Shown here piece by piece: positions 1 through 8,340 of a stretch of 64,000 bases of DNA. Position 1 is the stretch's first letter. Every line of letters begins with the position of its first letter. Origin of the DNA: Pseudomonadota bacterium. GTDB lineage: Bacteria; Pseudomonadota; Gammaproteobacteria; Burkholderiales; SG8-39. Where the stretch lies: NCBI GenBank assembly GCA_027624175.1, contig JAQBXT010000002.1:32596-96595 (forward strand). The letters run 5' to 3'. The position numbers were made by a program, and so were the translations under genes. The notes under the pieces were generated by a model. That model saw only the letters and a list, made by a program, of their open reading frames with translations. It had not been told where the DNA came from and did no database searches.

Positions 1-464
1 AGCTCGCCGCGCCGGGCACCCCGCTCGCCGTGCTGGTGGACGCCGAGCGCATCGAGGTCTCGGCACAAGTGCAGGCGAAGGACGCGCCCTCCCTGGAACG
101 CGCGGCGCAAGTGAGTTTCCTCGGGCCCGGCGGCGCCCGGCCGCTCGCCCTCGAGCGCATCTCGCCGGCCATCGATCTGCAGACGCGCACCATGGACGCG
201 CGGCTGCGCTTCGCCGGTCCCGCCGCGGCGCCGGGCGCCGCCGGGCGCATCGTGTGGCGCGATTCCGACCCGCATGTCCCGCCCGAACTGGTGGTGCGCC
301 GAGCGGGCCGCCTCGGCGTGTTCGTGGAGGACGCGGGCGTGGTGCGCTTTCACGCCCTGCCCGAAGCGCAGGAGGGTCGTCCGGCGCGCGCCGATCTGCC
401 GCCCGGCGCGCGCCTCGTGGTCAAGGGACAGCTTGCGCTGAAGGACGGCCAGCGCCTGCGATGA
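1..464 (+). CDS. RND efflux periplasmic adaptor subunit (3' part only)
   Basis: The window opens inside this gene; only the last ~150 codons are present. The reading frame runs open from base 3 to a TGA at 462-464. The sequence has the beta-barrel and membrane-proximal segment of HlyD/MFP adaptors: a long run of short beta strands, with the phrase ISPAIDLQTRTMDARLRF typical of the region where adaptors contact the RND pump. Its stop overlaps the ATG of the downstream RND pump (ATGA), so the two are translationally coupled and should form one complex with a TolC-type channel (a tolC gene lies 1 kb further on). The N-terminal lipoyl and hairpin domains lie upstream of the window. Substrate cannot be told from this fragment. 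Confidence 0.8.
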   Translation, partial: LAAPGTPLAVLVDAERIEVSAQVQAKDAPSLERAAQVSFLGPGGARPLALERISPAIDLQTRTMDARLRFAGPAAAPGAAGRIVWRDSDPHVPPELVVRRAGRLGVFVEDAGVVRFHALPEAQEGRPARADLPPGARLVVKGQLALKDGQRLR

Positions 465-3400
465 AGTTCGTCGAGCTGCTGCTCAAGAACCACCCGCTCG
501 CGAACATCCTGTTCGCGGTGGTGCTGGTCATGGGCACCCTCTCCTACCTGCAGATGCCGCGGGAGCAGGACCCGGAGATCAATTTCAACTGGGTGAGCAT
601 CGTCACCGCGCTGCCGGGCGCGTCGGCCGAGGACGTGGAAAAGCGCGTCACCCAGCCGCTCGAGGACGCCATCAAGAACGTCACCGACATTCGCTTCGTG
701 CTCTCCTCGAGCCGCGAAAACGTGTCCTCGATCCTGGTGCGATTCCGCGACATTTCCGAACGCGTGTTCGACAAGCGCGTCAACGACCTGCGGCGCGAGA
801 TCCAGAACAAGGCGCAGACCGAGTTGCCGGCGGAGGTACGCGACGACCCGCGCGTGCTTGAGATCACCACCTCGAACGGCTTTCCCACCGCGCAGGTGCT
901 GGTGGGGGGGATCGCGGATGACGAGTCGCTGCGGCGCGTGTCGCGCGAGGTGCGCACCGACCTGGAGCGGCTCGCCGGCGTCGACCAGGTGTTCGCGCTC
1001 GGCCTGCACGACGCCGAGTTGCGCGTCGAATTCGACCCGCGGCGCCTTGCCGCGCGCAGCCTCACTGCCGCCGACGTCGCCGACGCCGTGGGCGCGTGGT
1101 TTCGCGATACTTTTGCCGGCAAGGCGCGCGCCGGCGATGCCGCCTGGCTGGTGCGTGTCATCGGCCAGGACCCGAGCCCCGATTATCTCGCCGGCCTGAC
1201 GCTCGCCGTGCCGCGCACGGGCACGCGCATCTCGCTGGAGGAGGTGGCGCGCGTCGAGCGCGCCCGCGCCACGCCGCGCCACCTGGCCTCGGCCAACGGC
1301 CGCCCGGCGGTGCTGCTCTCGGTCAGCAAGAAGCCCTACACGAACACGCTCGGGCTGGTCGAGCTGATCAGCAGCTACGTCGCTGACAAGAACGCGGTGC
1401 TCGCCCCGCTCGGACTGAAGCTCGCGCTGACCGACGATCAGACCATTCCGACGCGCCAGGCGATTTCCGTCATGGAATCCAACGCGCTGCTCGGCCTCAC
1501 GCTGGTGCTCGCGGTCTGCTGGGTATTCCTCGGCACGCGCGTATCGGCGCTGGTCGCAATCGGCATCCCGTTCTCTCTTGCCGGCGGTTTCGCGGTGCTC
1601 AACGCCGTGGGCTCCACGCTCAACATCTCCGTGCTGCTCGGGGTGGTGATCGTTCTTGGCATGCTGGTGGACGACGCGGTAGTGGTGGTGGAGGCGATCT
1701 ACTACCGCGTGCAGCGCGGCCAGCAGGTGCTCGCCGCAGCGCTCGACGCGCTGCGCGAGACTGCGGCCCCGATCACGTCCTCGGTGCTCACGACCATGGC
1801 CGCCTTCCTGCCGCTGATGCTCCTGCCCGGCCTGGTGGGCAAGTTCATGTTCGTCATCCCCTTCGTGGTCACGCTCACGCTTGCCATCAGTCTGGTCGAG
1901 GCCTTCTGGATGCTGCCGACGCACGTCGTCGCGCTGCAGCTCGACCTGACGCGGCCGTCGCGGCTGCAGCGCCTGCGCCACCGCTTCACGCGCCTGCTGC
2001 GCGTGCGCTACGCGCGCGCGCTGCTGGTGGTCATGCGCTGGCCCAAGGTGTTCGCGGCACTCATCGTGCTGACCTTCGCCGCTGCGCTCGCCTCGGTCGC
2101 GGGCGGACTGGTGCGCATGGAGTTCTTCGCCTTCGACCCGATTCGCCTGTTCTACGTCAACGTGGACATGCCGGCGAGCGCGCCGATCGAGACCACGCTC
2201 GCGCGCGTCGAGCAGATGGAGCGCGCCGTGCGCGCGCGGCTGCGAGACGGCGAGGCGCGCGCGCTCACCGCGCTCGCGGGAATAAAGTTCACCGATACCG
2301 AGCCGCTGTACGGCGACGCCTACGGCCAACTGGTGGTGTCGCTGGAGCCGCGCGGCAATGACGGTCGCGAAGTCGGCGAAATCGTGGCGGCGCTGCGCAA
2401 GGACATCGAGTCGCTCCCGGGACCCGGAAAGGTGAGCTTTCTGATGATGGCGGGCGGGCCGCCGGTGTCCAGGCCCGTGCGCGTGCGCGTGAGGAACGAC
2501 GACGCTGCCGAGTTGCGCGCCGCGGCCAGCGCGGTGCTCGAAATCGTGCGTGCGGTCCCGGGCACGCGGGACGTGACCGACGACGACGTGCCGGGGCGCC
2601 CCGAGCTGCGCCTGCGCCTTGATCCCGAGGCAATCCGCGCGGGCGGCCTCCACCCGGGGCTGGTCGCGCGGCTCCTGCGGCTGCACGTGGACGGCGAGAT
2701 CGTCACGCAGATGCGCGACCAGGGCGAAAAAGTGGAAGTGCGCGTGCGCGCGGCGCCGCGCGCCTCGGGCGATGTCGCACGGCTCCTGGACGACCCGGTG
2801 GCGCTGCCCACGGGCAAGGGCGCCACCACGCTCGGCTCCCTGGTGCGCAGCGAGACGGGGACGGGCAAGGGCGTGATCAAGCACTACAACCTGCGCCGTG
2901 CGATCACAGTCGAAGCCGACCTCGACCGTGAGCGCATCGACACCGTGGCGGCGAACAAGGCGATCCGCCTCGCCTGGGAGAAGGTGAAGGGCCGCTATCC
3001 GTCGACCTCGCTCGATTTCTCCGGAGAGCTCGACGACATCCAGGAGAGCCTGGACGCGATGCCGGTGCTGTTCCTGCTCGGCGTGGGCCTCATCTACCTG
3101 ATCCTCGCGGCGCAATTCCGCAGCTATTGGCAGCCGGCGATGATCCTCGCCACTGTGCCGCTCGCGTTCACCGGCGTGGTGTTCGGCCTGCTCGCCTCGG
3201 GCAATCCGCTGTCGCTGTACACCATGTACGGCGTCATCGCGCTCACCGGCATCGCGGTGAACTCCGCCATCGTGCTGATCGATGCCGCCAATGCGCGCCG
3301 CCGCGCTCGCATGAGCGTTCTGCACGCCGCCGTGTATGCGGCGCGCCGGCGCGTGGTGCCGATCATCATCACCAGCACCACCACCATCGCGGGGCTGTTT

Positions 3401-3571
3401 TCGCTCGCTGTGGGACTGGGCGGGCACTCGCTCATCTGGGGGCCGATGGCGGCCTCCATCGTATGGGGCATCGGTTTTTCGACCGTGCTCACGCTATTCG
3501 CGATGCCGCTGCTCTACTGGGGGCTGATGCCGGAGCACCGGTCGCGGCGCGTCAATACTGCAATGGCTTGA
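461..3571 (+). CDS. RND efflux transporter permease (inner membrane pump)
   Basis: A 1036-residue protein of the AcrB/HAE-RND family, the proton-driven inner membrane pump of a tripartite exporter. The ORF track opens at 254, but the real start is ATG 461, which overlaps the adaptor stop and begins with the family N terminus (MKFVELLLKNHPLANILF) leading into TM1. The first periplasmic loop carries the usual PxAxxEDVEKRVTQPLED segment, and TM4 has the paired acidic residues in GMLVDDAVVVVE near residue 403, the proton relay signature. A second helix bundle near the C terminus holds the NSAIVLIDAAN motif of the TM11 repeat. Length matches full-size RND pumps. Substrate (drug, solvent or metal) is not evident; the metal-specific charged residues of CusA were not recognised. 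Confidence 0.93.
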   Translation: MKFVELLLKNHPLANILFAVVLVMGTLSYLQMPREQDPEINFNWVSIVTALPGASAEDVEKRVTQPLEDAIKNVTDIRFVLSSSRENVSSILVRFRDISERVFDKRVNDLRREIQNKAQTELPAEVRDDPRVLEITTSNGFPTAQVLVGGIADDESLRRVSREVRTDLERLAGVDQVFALGLHDAELRVEFDPRRLAARSLTAADVADAVGAWFRDTFAGKARAGDAAWLVRVIGQDPSPDYLAGLTLAVPRTGTRISLEEVARVERARATPRHLASANGRPAVLLSVSKKPYTNTLGLVELISSYVADKNAVLAPLGLKLALTDDQTIPTRQAISVMESNALLGLTLVLAVCWVFLGTRVSALVAIGIPFSLAGGFAVLNAVGSTLNISVLLGVVIVLGMLVDDAVVVVEAIYYRVQRGQQVLAAALDALRETAAPITSSVLTTMAAFLPLMLLPGLVGKFMFVIPFVVTLTLAISLVEAFWMLPTHVVALQLDLTRPSRLQRLRHRFTRLLRVRYARALLVVMRWPKVFAALIVLTFAAALASVAGGLVRMEFFAFDPIRLFYVNVDMPASAPIETTLARVEQMERAVRARLRDGEARALTALAGIKFTDTEPLYGDAYGQLVVSLEPRGNDGREVGEIVAALRKDIESLPGPGKVSFLMMAGGPPVSRPVRVRVRNDDAAELRAAASAVLEIVRAVPGTRDVTDDDVPGRPELRLRLDPEAIRAGGLHPGLVARLLRLHVDGEIVTQMRDQGEKVEVRVRAAPRASGDVARLLDDPVALPTGKGATTLGSLVRSETGTGKGVIKHYNLRRAITVEADLDRERIDTVAANKAIRLAWEKVKGRYPSTSLDFSGELDDIQESLDAMPVLFLLGVGLIYLILAAQFRSYWQPAMILATVPLAFTGVVFGLLASGNPLSLYTMYGVIALTGIAVNSAIVLIDAANARRRARMSVLHAAVYAARRRVVPIIITSTTTIAGLFSLAVGLGGHSLIWGPMAASIVWGIGFSTVLTLFAMPLLYWGLMPEHRSRRVNTAMA

Positions 3572-3641
3572 ATGAGTTGCCGGCACGGACGAGACGCTTT
3601 GGTAAACTAACCACCCCTTCGCACACCGCTCCCAAAACATC

Positions 3642-4307
3642 GTGAATTTCGAGCTAGCACGCAGCAACATGGTCGAGCAGCAGATCCGCCCCTGGGATGT
3701 GCTCGATCAGGATGTGCTGGACCTGCTCTACGTGGTGCCGCGTGAGGCGTTCGTGCCGCCCGCCTGCCGGGCACTCGCCTTCGTGGACATGGAACTCCCG
3801 CTCGAACCCGGCGACGCCGCGGGCGAGCGCATGTGGGCCCCGAAGATGGAAGCGCGCGTGCTGCAGGAACTCGCAGTACGCAAATCCGACCGGGTGCTGG
3901 AGGTAGGCACCGGCAGTGGCTATCTCACGGCGCTGCTTGCGCACCGCGCAGCCCAGGTGGTCTCGGTCGAATGCAAGCCGGCGCTGGCCGCGTTCGGCCG
4001 CGCAAACCTCGAACGGCACGGCGTCGAGAACGTCACCCTCGAAATTGGCGACGCGGCGCGTGACTGGCCGGGGGGCGCCACCTGGGACGTCATCGTGCTG
4101 ACCGGCTCGGTGCCGGTCGTCCCGCAGGCACTCCTCGCGCGACTCGCCCCGGGCGGGCGACTGTTCGCCGTGCTGGGTGCCCCCCCCATCATGACCGCAA
4201 GACTGTGGGTGGCTGCCGATCAGGGCGCGGTCCATGACAGCCCGCTTTTCGATACGCTGATCGCGCCGCTCGCCAACTGCGAGCGGCCGAGCGGCTTCCG
4301 GTTCTGA
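3642..4307 (+). CDS. pcm: Protein-L-isoaspartate O-methyltransferase-like protein
   Basis: A 221-residue cytoplasmic SAM-dependent methyltransferase of the PCMT family, which repairs isoaspartyl residues in damaged proteins. The SAM-binding motif I is clear (VLEVGTGSGYLTALLA, about residues 85-100), and the N terminus has the family phrase NMVEQQIRPWDVLD...VPREAFVP. The start is GTG 3642, chosen because it gives the normal family N terminus; no ATG fits. The gene sits before a rhodanese and tolC, a conserved betaproteobacterial arrangement in which the protein is often annotated as Pcm or methyltransferase-like. Members of this clade lack part of the canonical active-site loop, so true isoaspartate activity is not certain. 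Confidence 0.85.
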   Translation: MNFELARSNMVEQQIRPWDVLDQDVLDLLYVVPREAFVPPACRALAFVDMELPLEPGDAAGERMWAPKMEARVLQELAVRKSDRVLEVGTGSGYLTALLAHRAAQVVSVECKPALAAFGRANLERHGVENVTLEIGDAARDWPGGATWDVIVLTGSVPVVPQALLARLAPGGRLFAVLGAPPIMTARLWVAADQGAVHDSPLFDTLIAPLANCERPSGFRF

Positions 4308-4313
4308 GCGCGC

Positions 4314-4637
4314 ATGGAACGCCTGAATGCGCCGCAACTGGCTGCCTGGCTCCAGGACGCGAATCGTCCGCGACCGCAGTTGGTCGATGTGCGCGAAGCC
4401 TGGGAGTTGCAGACCTGCCGCATCGATGAGAGCGTGCACCTGCCGCTTCAGGAAATGCCGACGCGCATGAGCGAACTCGACGCCGCGCGCGACATCGTGC
4501 TTATTTGTCATCATGGGGCGCGCAGCCTGCACGCGGCCCTGTTTCTAGAACGCCAGGGATTCGGTTCTGTCTGGAACCTGGACGGGGGCGTTGACGGCTG
4601 GGCGCGCTCGGTCGATCCTGCCATGCCTGTTTACTGA
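4314..4637 (+). CDS. Rhodanese-like domain protein, single domain
   Basis: A 107-residue single-domain rhodanese, a likely cytoplasmic sulfurtransferase. It has the N-terminal CH2A-type element LVDVREAWE and the active-site loop VLICHHGARS, with the persulfide-forming cysteine near residue 64. It begins six bases after the pcm-like stop and ends seventeen bases before tolC, so all three are probably cotranscribed. This small rhodanese is a frequent neighbour of tolC in betaproteobacteria, but the functional link is unknown. The physiological sulfur donor and acceptor cannot be told from sequence. Confidence 0.9.
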   Translation: MERLNAPQLAAWLQDANRPRPQLVDVREAWELQTCRIDESVHLPLQEMPTRMSELDAARDIVLICHHGARSLHAALFLERQGFGSVWNLDGGVDGWARSVDPAMPVY

Positions 4638-4653
4638 CGAAGCGACTCACACC

Positions 4654-5994
4654 ATGAACGCCTTATCCGCATTTCGCGCCGGCCTCGTCCTGCTGCTTTC
4701 GCTGGGCACCGCGGGCGCCTACGCCCAGAACGTCGCGCAGGTCTTTCGCGACGCGAAGGACAATGACGCGACCTATGCCGCCACGCGCTTCGCGCTCGAG
4801 GCCGGGCGCGAGAAGCTGCCGCAGGGGCGCGCGCTGATGCTGCCCTCGCTCAACCTCTCGGCCAATGTCACCGAGGGGCGTATCGAGTCGGACTCGCGCA
4901 ATGTCGCGGTCTCGCCGAGCTTCGTGCGGCGCCCGGGATCCTATGGCTACACGCTGAGCTTCAGCCAGCCCCTGTACCGGCCGCAGAACGCGCTGGTCCG
5001 CGATCAGGCCGAATTCCAGGTGCGACAGTCCGAGGCGGTGTTCGGGCAGGCCGGGCAGGACCTGATCGTCCGCGTCGCCCAGGCCTACTTCGACATCCTT
5101 GCCTCGATCGACACGCTCGGCCTGGTGCGGGCGCAAAAGGCGGCCATCTCCGAGCAACTGGCGCAGGCAAAACGGAATTTCGAAGTGGGCACGGCCACCA
5201 TTACCGACACGCACGAAGCGCAGGCGCGCTATGACCTGATTCTCGCGCAGGAAATCGCCGCGCAGAACGATCGCGAGAACAAGGAACGCGCGCTGCAGCA
5301 GATTACCGGCAAGGAGTATCAGGCGCTCAAGCCGCTGCGTGTGGACGTGCAACTCTCCGGTCCGACGCCGGCGACCCTGCAGGCCTGGGTCGACCTCTCG
5401 AAGAAGCAGGGTTACCCGGTGCGCATTCAGGACGCGGTGTCCGCCATCGCAACCCTCGAAGCACAGCGCGCGCGCGCCGGGCACCGGCCGACACTGGATC
5501 TCGTCGCCTCGCACGGGCAGTCCGGCCAGAACGCATCGATCGTCTCGAGTGTTGGCTCGGACACCACCAGCAGTTCGATCTCGCTGCAGCTGGCCTTGCC
5601 GCTGTACCAGGGGGGCGCGATCAATTCGGGTGAACGAGAAGCGGCCGCCAACGCACAGAAATCGAAGCAGGATCTCGAAGCCGCACGGCGTGCGGCAGCG
5701 CTCTCGGCGCAGCAGTCCTACCTCGCCGTGATCAACGGCATCGCCCAGGTGAAGGCACTGGAGCAGGCGCTGGTGTCCTCGCAAAGCGCGCTCGATTCGA
5801 ACAAGCTCGGCTACGAGGTCGGTGTGCGCATCAACATCGACGTGCTGAACGCGCAACAGCAGCTGTTTTCCACGCGACGCGATCTCGCGCTCGCGCGCTA
5901 CAACACGATCACCAACCACCTCAAGCTGAAGGCCGCCGCCGGCAGCCTGCGCGAGGAAGACCTCGAAGAGGTCAACCGGGCGCTGGCGCCATGA
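4654..5994 (+). CDS. tolC: TolC family outer membrane efflux protein
   Basis: A 446-residue outer membrane channel that forms the exit duct of tripartite efflux and type I secretion systems. The start is ATG 4654 rather than the 4591 codon of the ORF track, because it begins a clean Sec signal peptide (hydrophobic run LVLLLSLGTAGA, cleavage after AYA). The mature part contains the two repeated OEP units with long amphipathic helices rich in Q, A and E (for example IVRVAQAYFDILASIDTLGLV and the matching second repeat LSAQQSYLAVINGIAQVKALEQAL) and ends in ANRALAP-like polar residues. Length fits TolC. It can serve the RND pump upstream, although TolC proteins are normally shared by several pumps. 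Confidence 0.93.
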   Translation: MNALSAFRAGLVLLLSLGTAGAYAQNVAQVFRDAKDNDATYAATRFALEAGREKLPQGRALMLPSLNLSANVTEGRIESDSRNVAVSPSFVRRPGSYGYTLSFSQPLYRPQNALVRDQAEFQVRQSEAVFGQAGQDLIVRVAQAYFDILASIDTLGLVRAQKAAISEQLAQAKRNFEVGTATITDTHEAQARYDLILAQEIAAQNDRENKERALQQITGKEYQALKPLRVDVQLSGPTPATLQAWVDLSKKQGYPVRIQDAVSAIATLEAQRARAGHRPTLDLVASHGQSGQNASIVSSVGSDTTSSSISLQLALPLYQGGAINSGEREAAANAQKSKQDLEAARRAAALSAQQSYLAVINGIAQVKALEQALVSSQSALDSNKLGYEVGVRINIDVLNAQQQLFSTRRDLALARYNTITNHLKLKAAAGSLREEDLEEVNRALAP

Positions 5995-6023
5995 GTACAG
6001 GGGCGCCGTAGGCTCCCCCGTAC
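5995..6023. terminator. Hairpin between convergent tolC and waaA
   Basis: The 42-base gap between the two converging genes holds an inverted repeat (GTACAGGGG ... CCCCCGTAC, one mismatch, about an 11-base loop). It lacks a U-tract on either strand, so it may act as a bidirectional transcription barrier or only as an mRNA 3' end stabiliser. Confidence 0.4.
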
Positions 6024-6036
6024 CCCCTGGTCGCCC

Positions 6037-7284
6037 TTAATTGGGCAGCAACGATCTACAGACGGCGAGGTGGCGCTCCGCCGCCCCTCGGTGCTGGGCG
6101 CACAGGCGCTTGCCGGCGATCCCCATGTGCGCGCAGCGCCCGGGGTCTTCCAGCAATTCGCGTGCGGCGCGCACCGCCGCCTTCGTGTCGCTTGATTGCA
6201 ATGCCGCCCCGGCTTCGACTGCCAACCGGGTCACATCGGCGAAATTGAACATGTGCGGGCCGGTGACGACCGGGATTCCTGCAGCACAGGCCTCGATCAG
6301 GTTTTGCCCGCCCAGCGGCTCGAAGCTGCCGCCGATCACGGCCACGTCGCACATTGCGTAATAAAAAGCCATCTCGCCCATGGTGTCTCCGAGATACAGG
6401 CGCCGGCCCTGGTGCGGCGCCTCGCCCAGGCTGCGCCGCGCGAGCGTGAACCCCATGCGGGCGGCGAGCGCCGCCACCTCCTCGAAGCGCCGCGGGTGCC
6501 GCGGCACCAGCACGATCAGCGCGCCGTCGTCCTGCGCCCCCAGCTCACCGAGCAGCCGCTCTTCCTCGCCCTCGCGCGTGCTCGCGAGGAGCAGCACCTT
6601 GCGGTGGCGCAAGGCGGCGCGAAACGCCTTGCCCTCTTCGGCCTTCGCTGCATCTGGTTCGATGTCGAACTTGAGATTGCCCGTGACGGCCACGTTGGGC
6701 GCACCCAGACGACTCAGCCGCCGCGCATCCGACGCGCCCTGGGCGCACACCGCCGCCAGGCCGGCGAACGCGGGGCGCGACAGCCAGGACAAGCGCTGGT
6801 AGGCCTGCACCGATTTACGCGACATGCGCGCATTGGCGAGCATCACCGGGACGCCGTGCGCCGCGCAGGCGCGCATCAGGTTCGGCCAGATCTCGGTTTC
6901 CACCAGCACGCCGAACTTCGGCCGGTAGTGCTCGAGGAAGCGCCGCACCGCACCCGGGTAGTCGTAGGGCAGGTAAGCCTGCAGCACCGACTCGCCGAAC
7001 ACCTGCTTCACCGTGTCGCGGCCCGCCGCCGTGAGGCAGGTCACGAGCACATCGTGGTCCGGATACTCGCGCTGCAATCCCCGCACCAGCGGCGCGCAGG
7101 CGCGCACTTCGCCCACCGACACCGCATGCAGCCACAGAAGCCTGGACTTGGGATCGAGGATGGCGTAGCCGAAGCGCTCTGCGATCGCGTCGCGGTAGCC
7201 CGGCTCGCGCCGGCCGCGCCACCACAAGCGCAGCAAGATCCAGGGCAATGCCGCGTAGAGCAGCCAGGTGTAGAGCGTCCTCAA
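6037..7284 (-). CDS. waaA: 3-deoxy-D-manno-octulosonic acid (Kdo) transferase
   Basis: A 415-residue GT30 glycosyltransferase that adds Kdo from CMP-Kdo to lipid IVA at the cytoplasmic face of the inner membrane, the first step of LPS core assembly. The N terminus has the expected membrane anchor (LYTWLLYAALPWILLRLWW), followed by the acceptor-side signature RLLWLHAVSVGEVRA, the conserved VETEIWPN and ANARMSRKS block and the C-terminal nucleotide-binding stretch GGSFEPLGGQNLIEACAAGIPVVTGPHMFNF. Length is normal. It is convergent with tolC and heads the polysaccharide region; upstream of it lies the scarred stretch with relic sugar genes. Confidence 0.96.
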   Translation of the reverse strand: MRTLYTWLLYAALPWILLRLWWRGRREPGYRDAIAERFGYAILDPKSRLLWLHAVSVGEVRACAPLVRGLQREYPDHDVLVTCLTAAGRDTVKQVFGESVLQAYLPYDYPGAVRRFLEHYRPKFGVLVETEIWPNLMRACAAHGVPVMLANARMSRKSVQAYQRLSWLSRPAFAGLAAVCAQGASDARRLSRLGAPNVAVTGNLKFDIEPDAAKAEEGKAFRAALRHRKVLLLASTREGEEERLLGELGAQDDGALIVLVPRHPRRFEEVAALAARMGFTLARRSLGEAPHQGRRLYLGDTMGEMAFYYAMCDVAVIGGSFEPLGGQNLIEACAAGIPVVTGPHMFNFADVTRLAVEAGAALQSSDTKAAVRAARELLEDPGRCAHMGIAGKRLCAQHRGAAERHLAVCRSLLPN

Positions 7285-7323
7285 GGTGCCCTATGATAAG
7301 AGAAACCGATCCAGTTCCCGACG

Positions 7324-7431
7324 ATGCGCGTGCTCCTCATAGGTTGCGCCAGTGTTATCGGCATACATTGCGCGCCGCGCCTGCTCGCGCGCTTCGCTGC
7401 GTGGTTAAAATCGTACCGAAGTGACGCTTGA
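7324..7431 (+). pseudogene. Relic of the 5' end of an NAD-dependent sugar epimerase
   Basis: A 35-codon frame starts with MRVLLIGCASVIGIHCAPRL and then hits a stop. It aligns by eye with the beta-1/alpha-1 start of SDR sugar epimerases (MRVLxTGxAGFIGxHxAxRLLAR), but the GxxGxxG motif is corrupted (GCASVIG) and nothing of the rest of the enzyme follows. I read it as the truncated, mutated start of a lost nucleotide-sugar epimerase. It lies next to the gmd relic, which supports decay of a former polysaccharide operon. This is a by-eye resemblance over about 24 residues. Confidence 0.4.
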
Positions 7432-7436
7432 ACCGG

Positions 7437-7473
7437 CCTTGAAAGATAGAAGGCGCCCTTCTGATCTTCAAGG
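7437..7473. repeat. 37-bp imperfect inverted repeat (hairpin)
   Basis: CCTTGAAAGATAGAAGG on the left pairs with CCTTCTGATCTTCAAGG on the right across a four-base centre, with one-base bulges in the arms. No U-tract follows on either strand. It sits in the 526-base gene-poor stretch between waaA and the toxin-antitoxin pair, between two gene relics. It could be a terminator remnant or the end of a former small mobile element. Confidence 0.45.
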
Positions 7474-7586
7474 CTGCTTGGGGTGACGCGCAGGGCCCGG
7501 ACTGGCCCACCTTACGAGGACGGGCCGCCAGAAGACGAATCGCGGCGATCATTCGACGGCTCCAGCGACTCCGCGGCACGCGGACG

Positions 7587-7757
7587 GCAGCCCAGGCGCT
7601 CGCGGAGGCGCGCGGCGGCCGCGTCGACGAACTCGCGCACGCTGTGCCACACGCCGGTCGCGATCACGAAGTCGGCGGGCCGATTCTGCTGCAGGATGCG
7701 CCACATCGCCTCGACGTAGTCGCGCGCGTGGCCCCAGTCGCCATTCTGGTCGGAGCC
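7587..7757 (-). pseudogene. Relic of GDP-mannose 4,6-dehydratase (internal fragment)
   Basis: On the minus strand the translation [20 protein letters not shown] continuing to [20 protein letters not shown] matches the central part of Gmd; the intact gmd of this window reads [20 protein letters not shown] and [19 protein letters not shown] at the same place. Only about 55 codons remain: there is no nucleotide-binding N terminus and no C terminus. It is divergent enough from the intact copy (roughly half the residues differ) to be an older, separate gene rather than a fresh duplication. It marks a former GDP-mannose-derived sugar gene deleted from this spot. Confidence 0.75.
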
Positions 7758-7810
7758 CCATTTGTCGGATCGGGACCGCGCTACAATGCCGCAGCTAAAA
7801 GGAGACAACA

Positions 7811-8047
7811 GTGGCCACCGTTAGCGTTCGTATTCCCGAATCGCTTCTCAGGCGCGCCCAGGCCGCCACCGGGCAGCGTGACGCCGGGGCGGCAGTGCGC
7901 CGGGCGCTGGAGATCGCCACGCATGACTACGAGTTGAACGCGGCCGCGCGCCGCACGCTGGACTTGTCGCGCCGCGAGGAGCGCGAAGGCAAGGTCCGCC
8001 GCTTCAAGACCGCACGGGATGCCGTCGCGTACCTCAAGCGGCTGTGA
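7811..8047 (+). CDS. Ribbon-helix-helix antitoxin of a YafQ-type toxin-antitoxin pair
   Basis: A 78-residue protein whose N terminus ([20 protein letters not shown]) is a ribbon-helix-helix DNA-binding strand-helix, followed by a charged helical tail ([27 protein letters not shown]) suited to wrap a toxin. The start is GTG 7811, supported by an AGGAGA ribosome-binding site ten bases upstream. Its stop overlaps the toxin start (GTGA), so the pair is translationally coupled with the antitoxin first, as usual for type II modules. It probably also represses its own promoter. It is not a clear RelB or DinJ match, so the antitoxin family is left open. Confidence 0.75.
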   Translation: MATVSVRIPESLLRRAQAATGQRDAGAAVRRALEIATHDYELNAAARRTLDLSRREEREGKVRRFKTARDAVAYLKRL

Positions 8048-8340
8048 AGGAGATCGTTTTCACGCGGCGTTTCGAACGAGATTTCCGCCGTCTGAAGCGA
8101 AAAGTCCCCCGGCACGTTCTAGATTACGAGACGCTCGAATACGTTTTCGCATTGCTTCAGGCTGGCAAGCCGTTGCCCGAGGCTTTCAGAGAACATTCTC
8201 TCGAACGCGATTTCGCCGGATTCACCGAATGCCATATGGATGCGGACTGGCTCCTGATCTACCGCGTCCTGCGCCATCGAATCGTGCTTCACCGGACCGG
8301 AACGCATCGCGATTTGTTCAAGTCCCGGAGAAGGCGCTAG
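8044..8340 (+). CDS. YafQ/RelE-family mRNA interferase toxin
   Basis: A 98-residue basic protein of the RelE/ParE superfamily, YafQ branch, expected to cut mRNA on the ribosome. The N terminus [19 protein letters not shown] and the C-terminal blocks ECHMDADWLLIYRV and LHRTGTHRDLF are the family hallmarks; the histidine and aspartate of the CH-x-D-x-DWLLIY block and the final GTH histidine correspond to the catalytic residues known from E. coli YafQ. Start is GTG 8044 overlapping the antitoxin stop. All key residues look intact, so the module is likely active. It sits among relics of sugar genes. Confidence 0.88.
   Translation: MKEIVFTRRFERDFRRLKRKVPRHVLDYETLEYVFALLQAGKPLPEAFREHSLERDFAGFTECHMDADWLLIYRVLRHRIVLHRTGTHRDLFKSRRRR

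Noticed and set aside
350-3427. 1025-residue antisense ORF opposite the RND pump
   Set aside because: Composition is Arg/His/Gln-rich and repetitive, as expected from the reverse frame of GC-rich coding DNA; no domain is visible and the sense gene is unambiguous.
7483-7719. Plus-strand ORF opposite the gmd relic
   Set aside because: Low-complexity Arg/Ser-rich frame; the minus strand has the recognisable Gmd homology.
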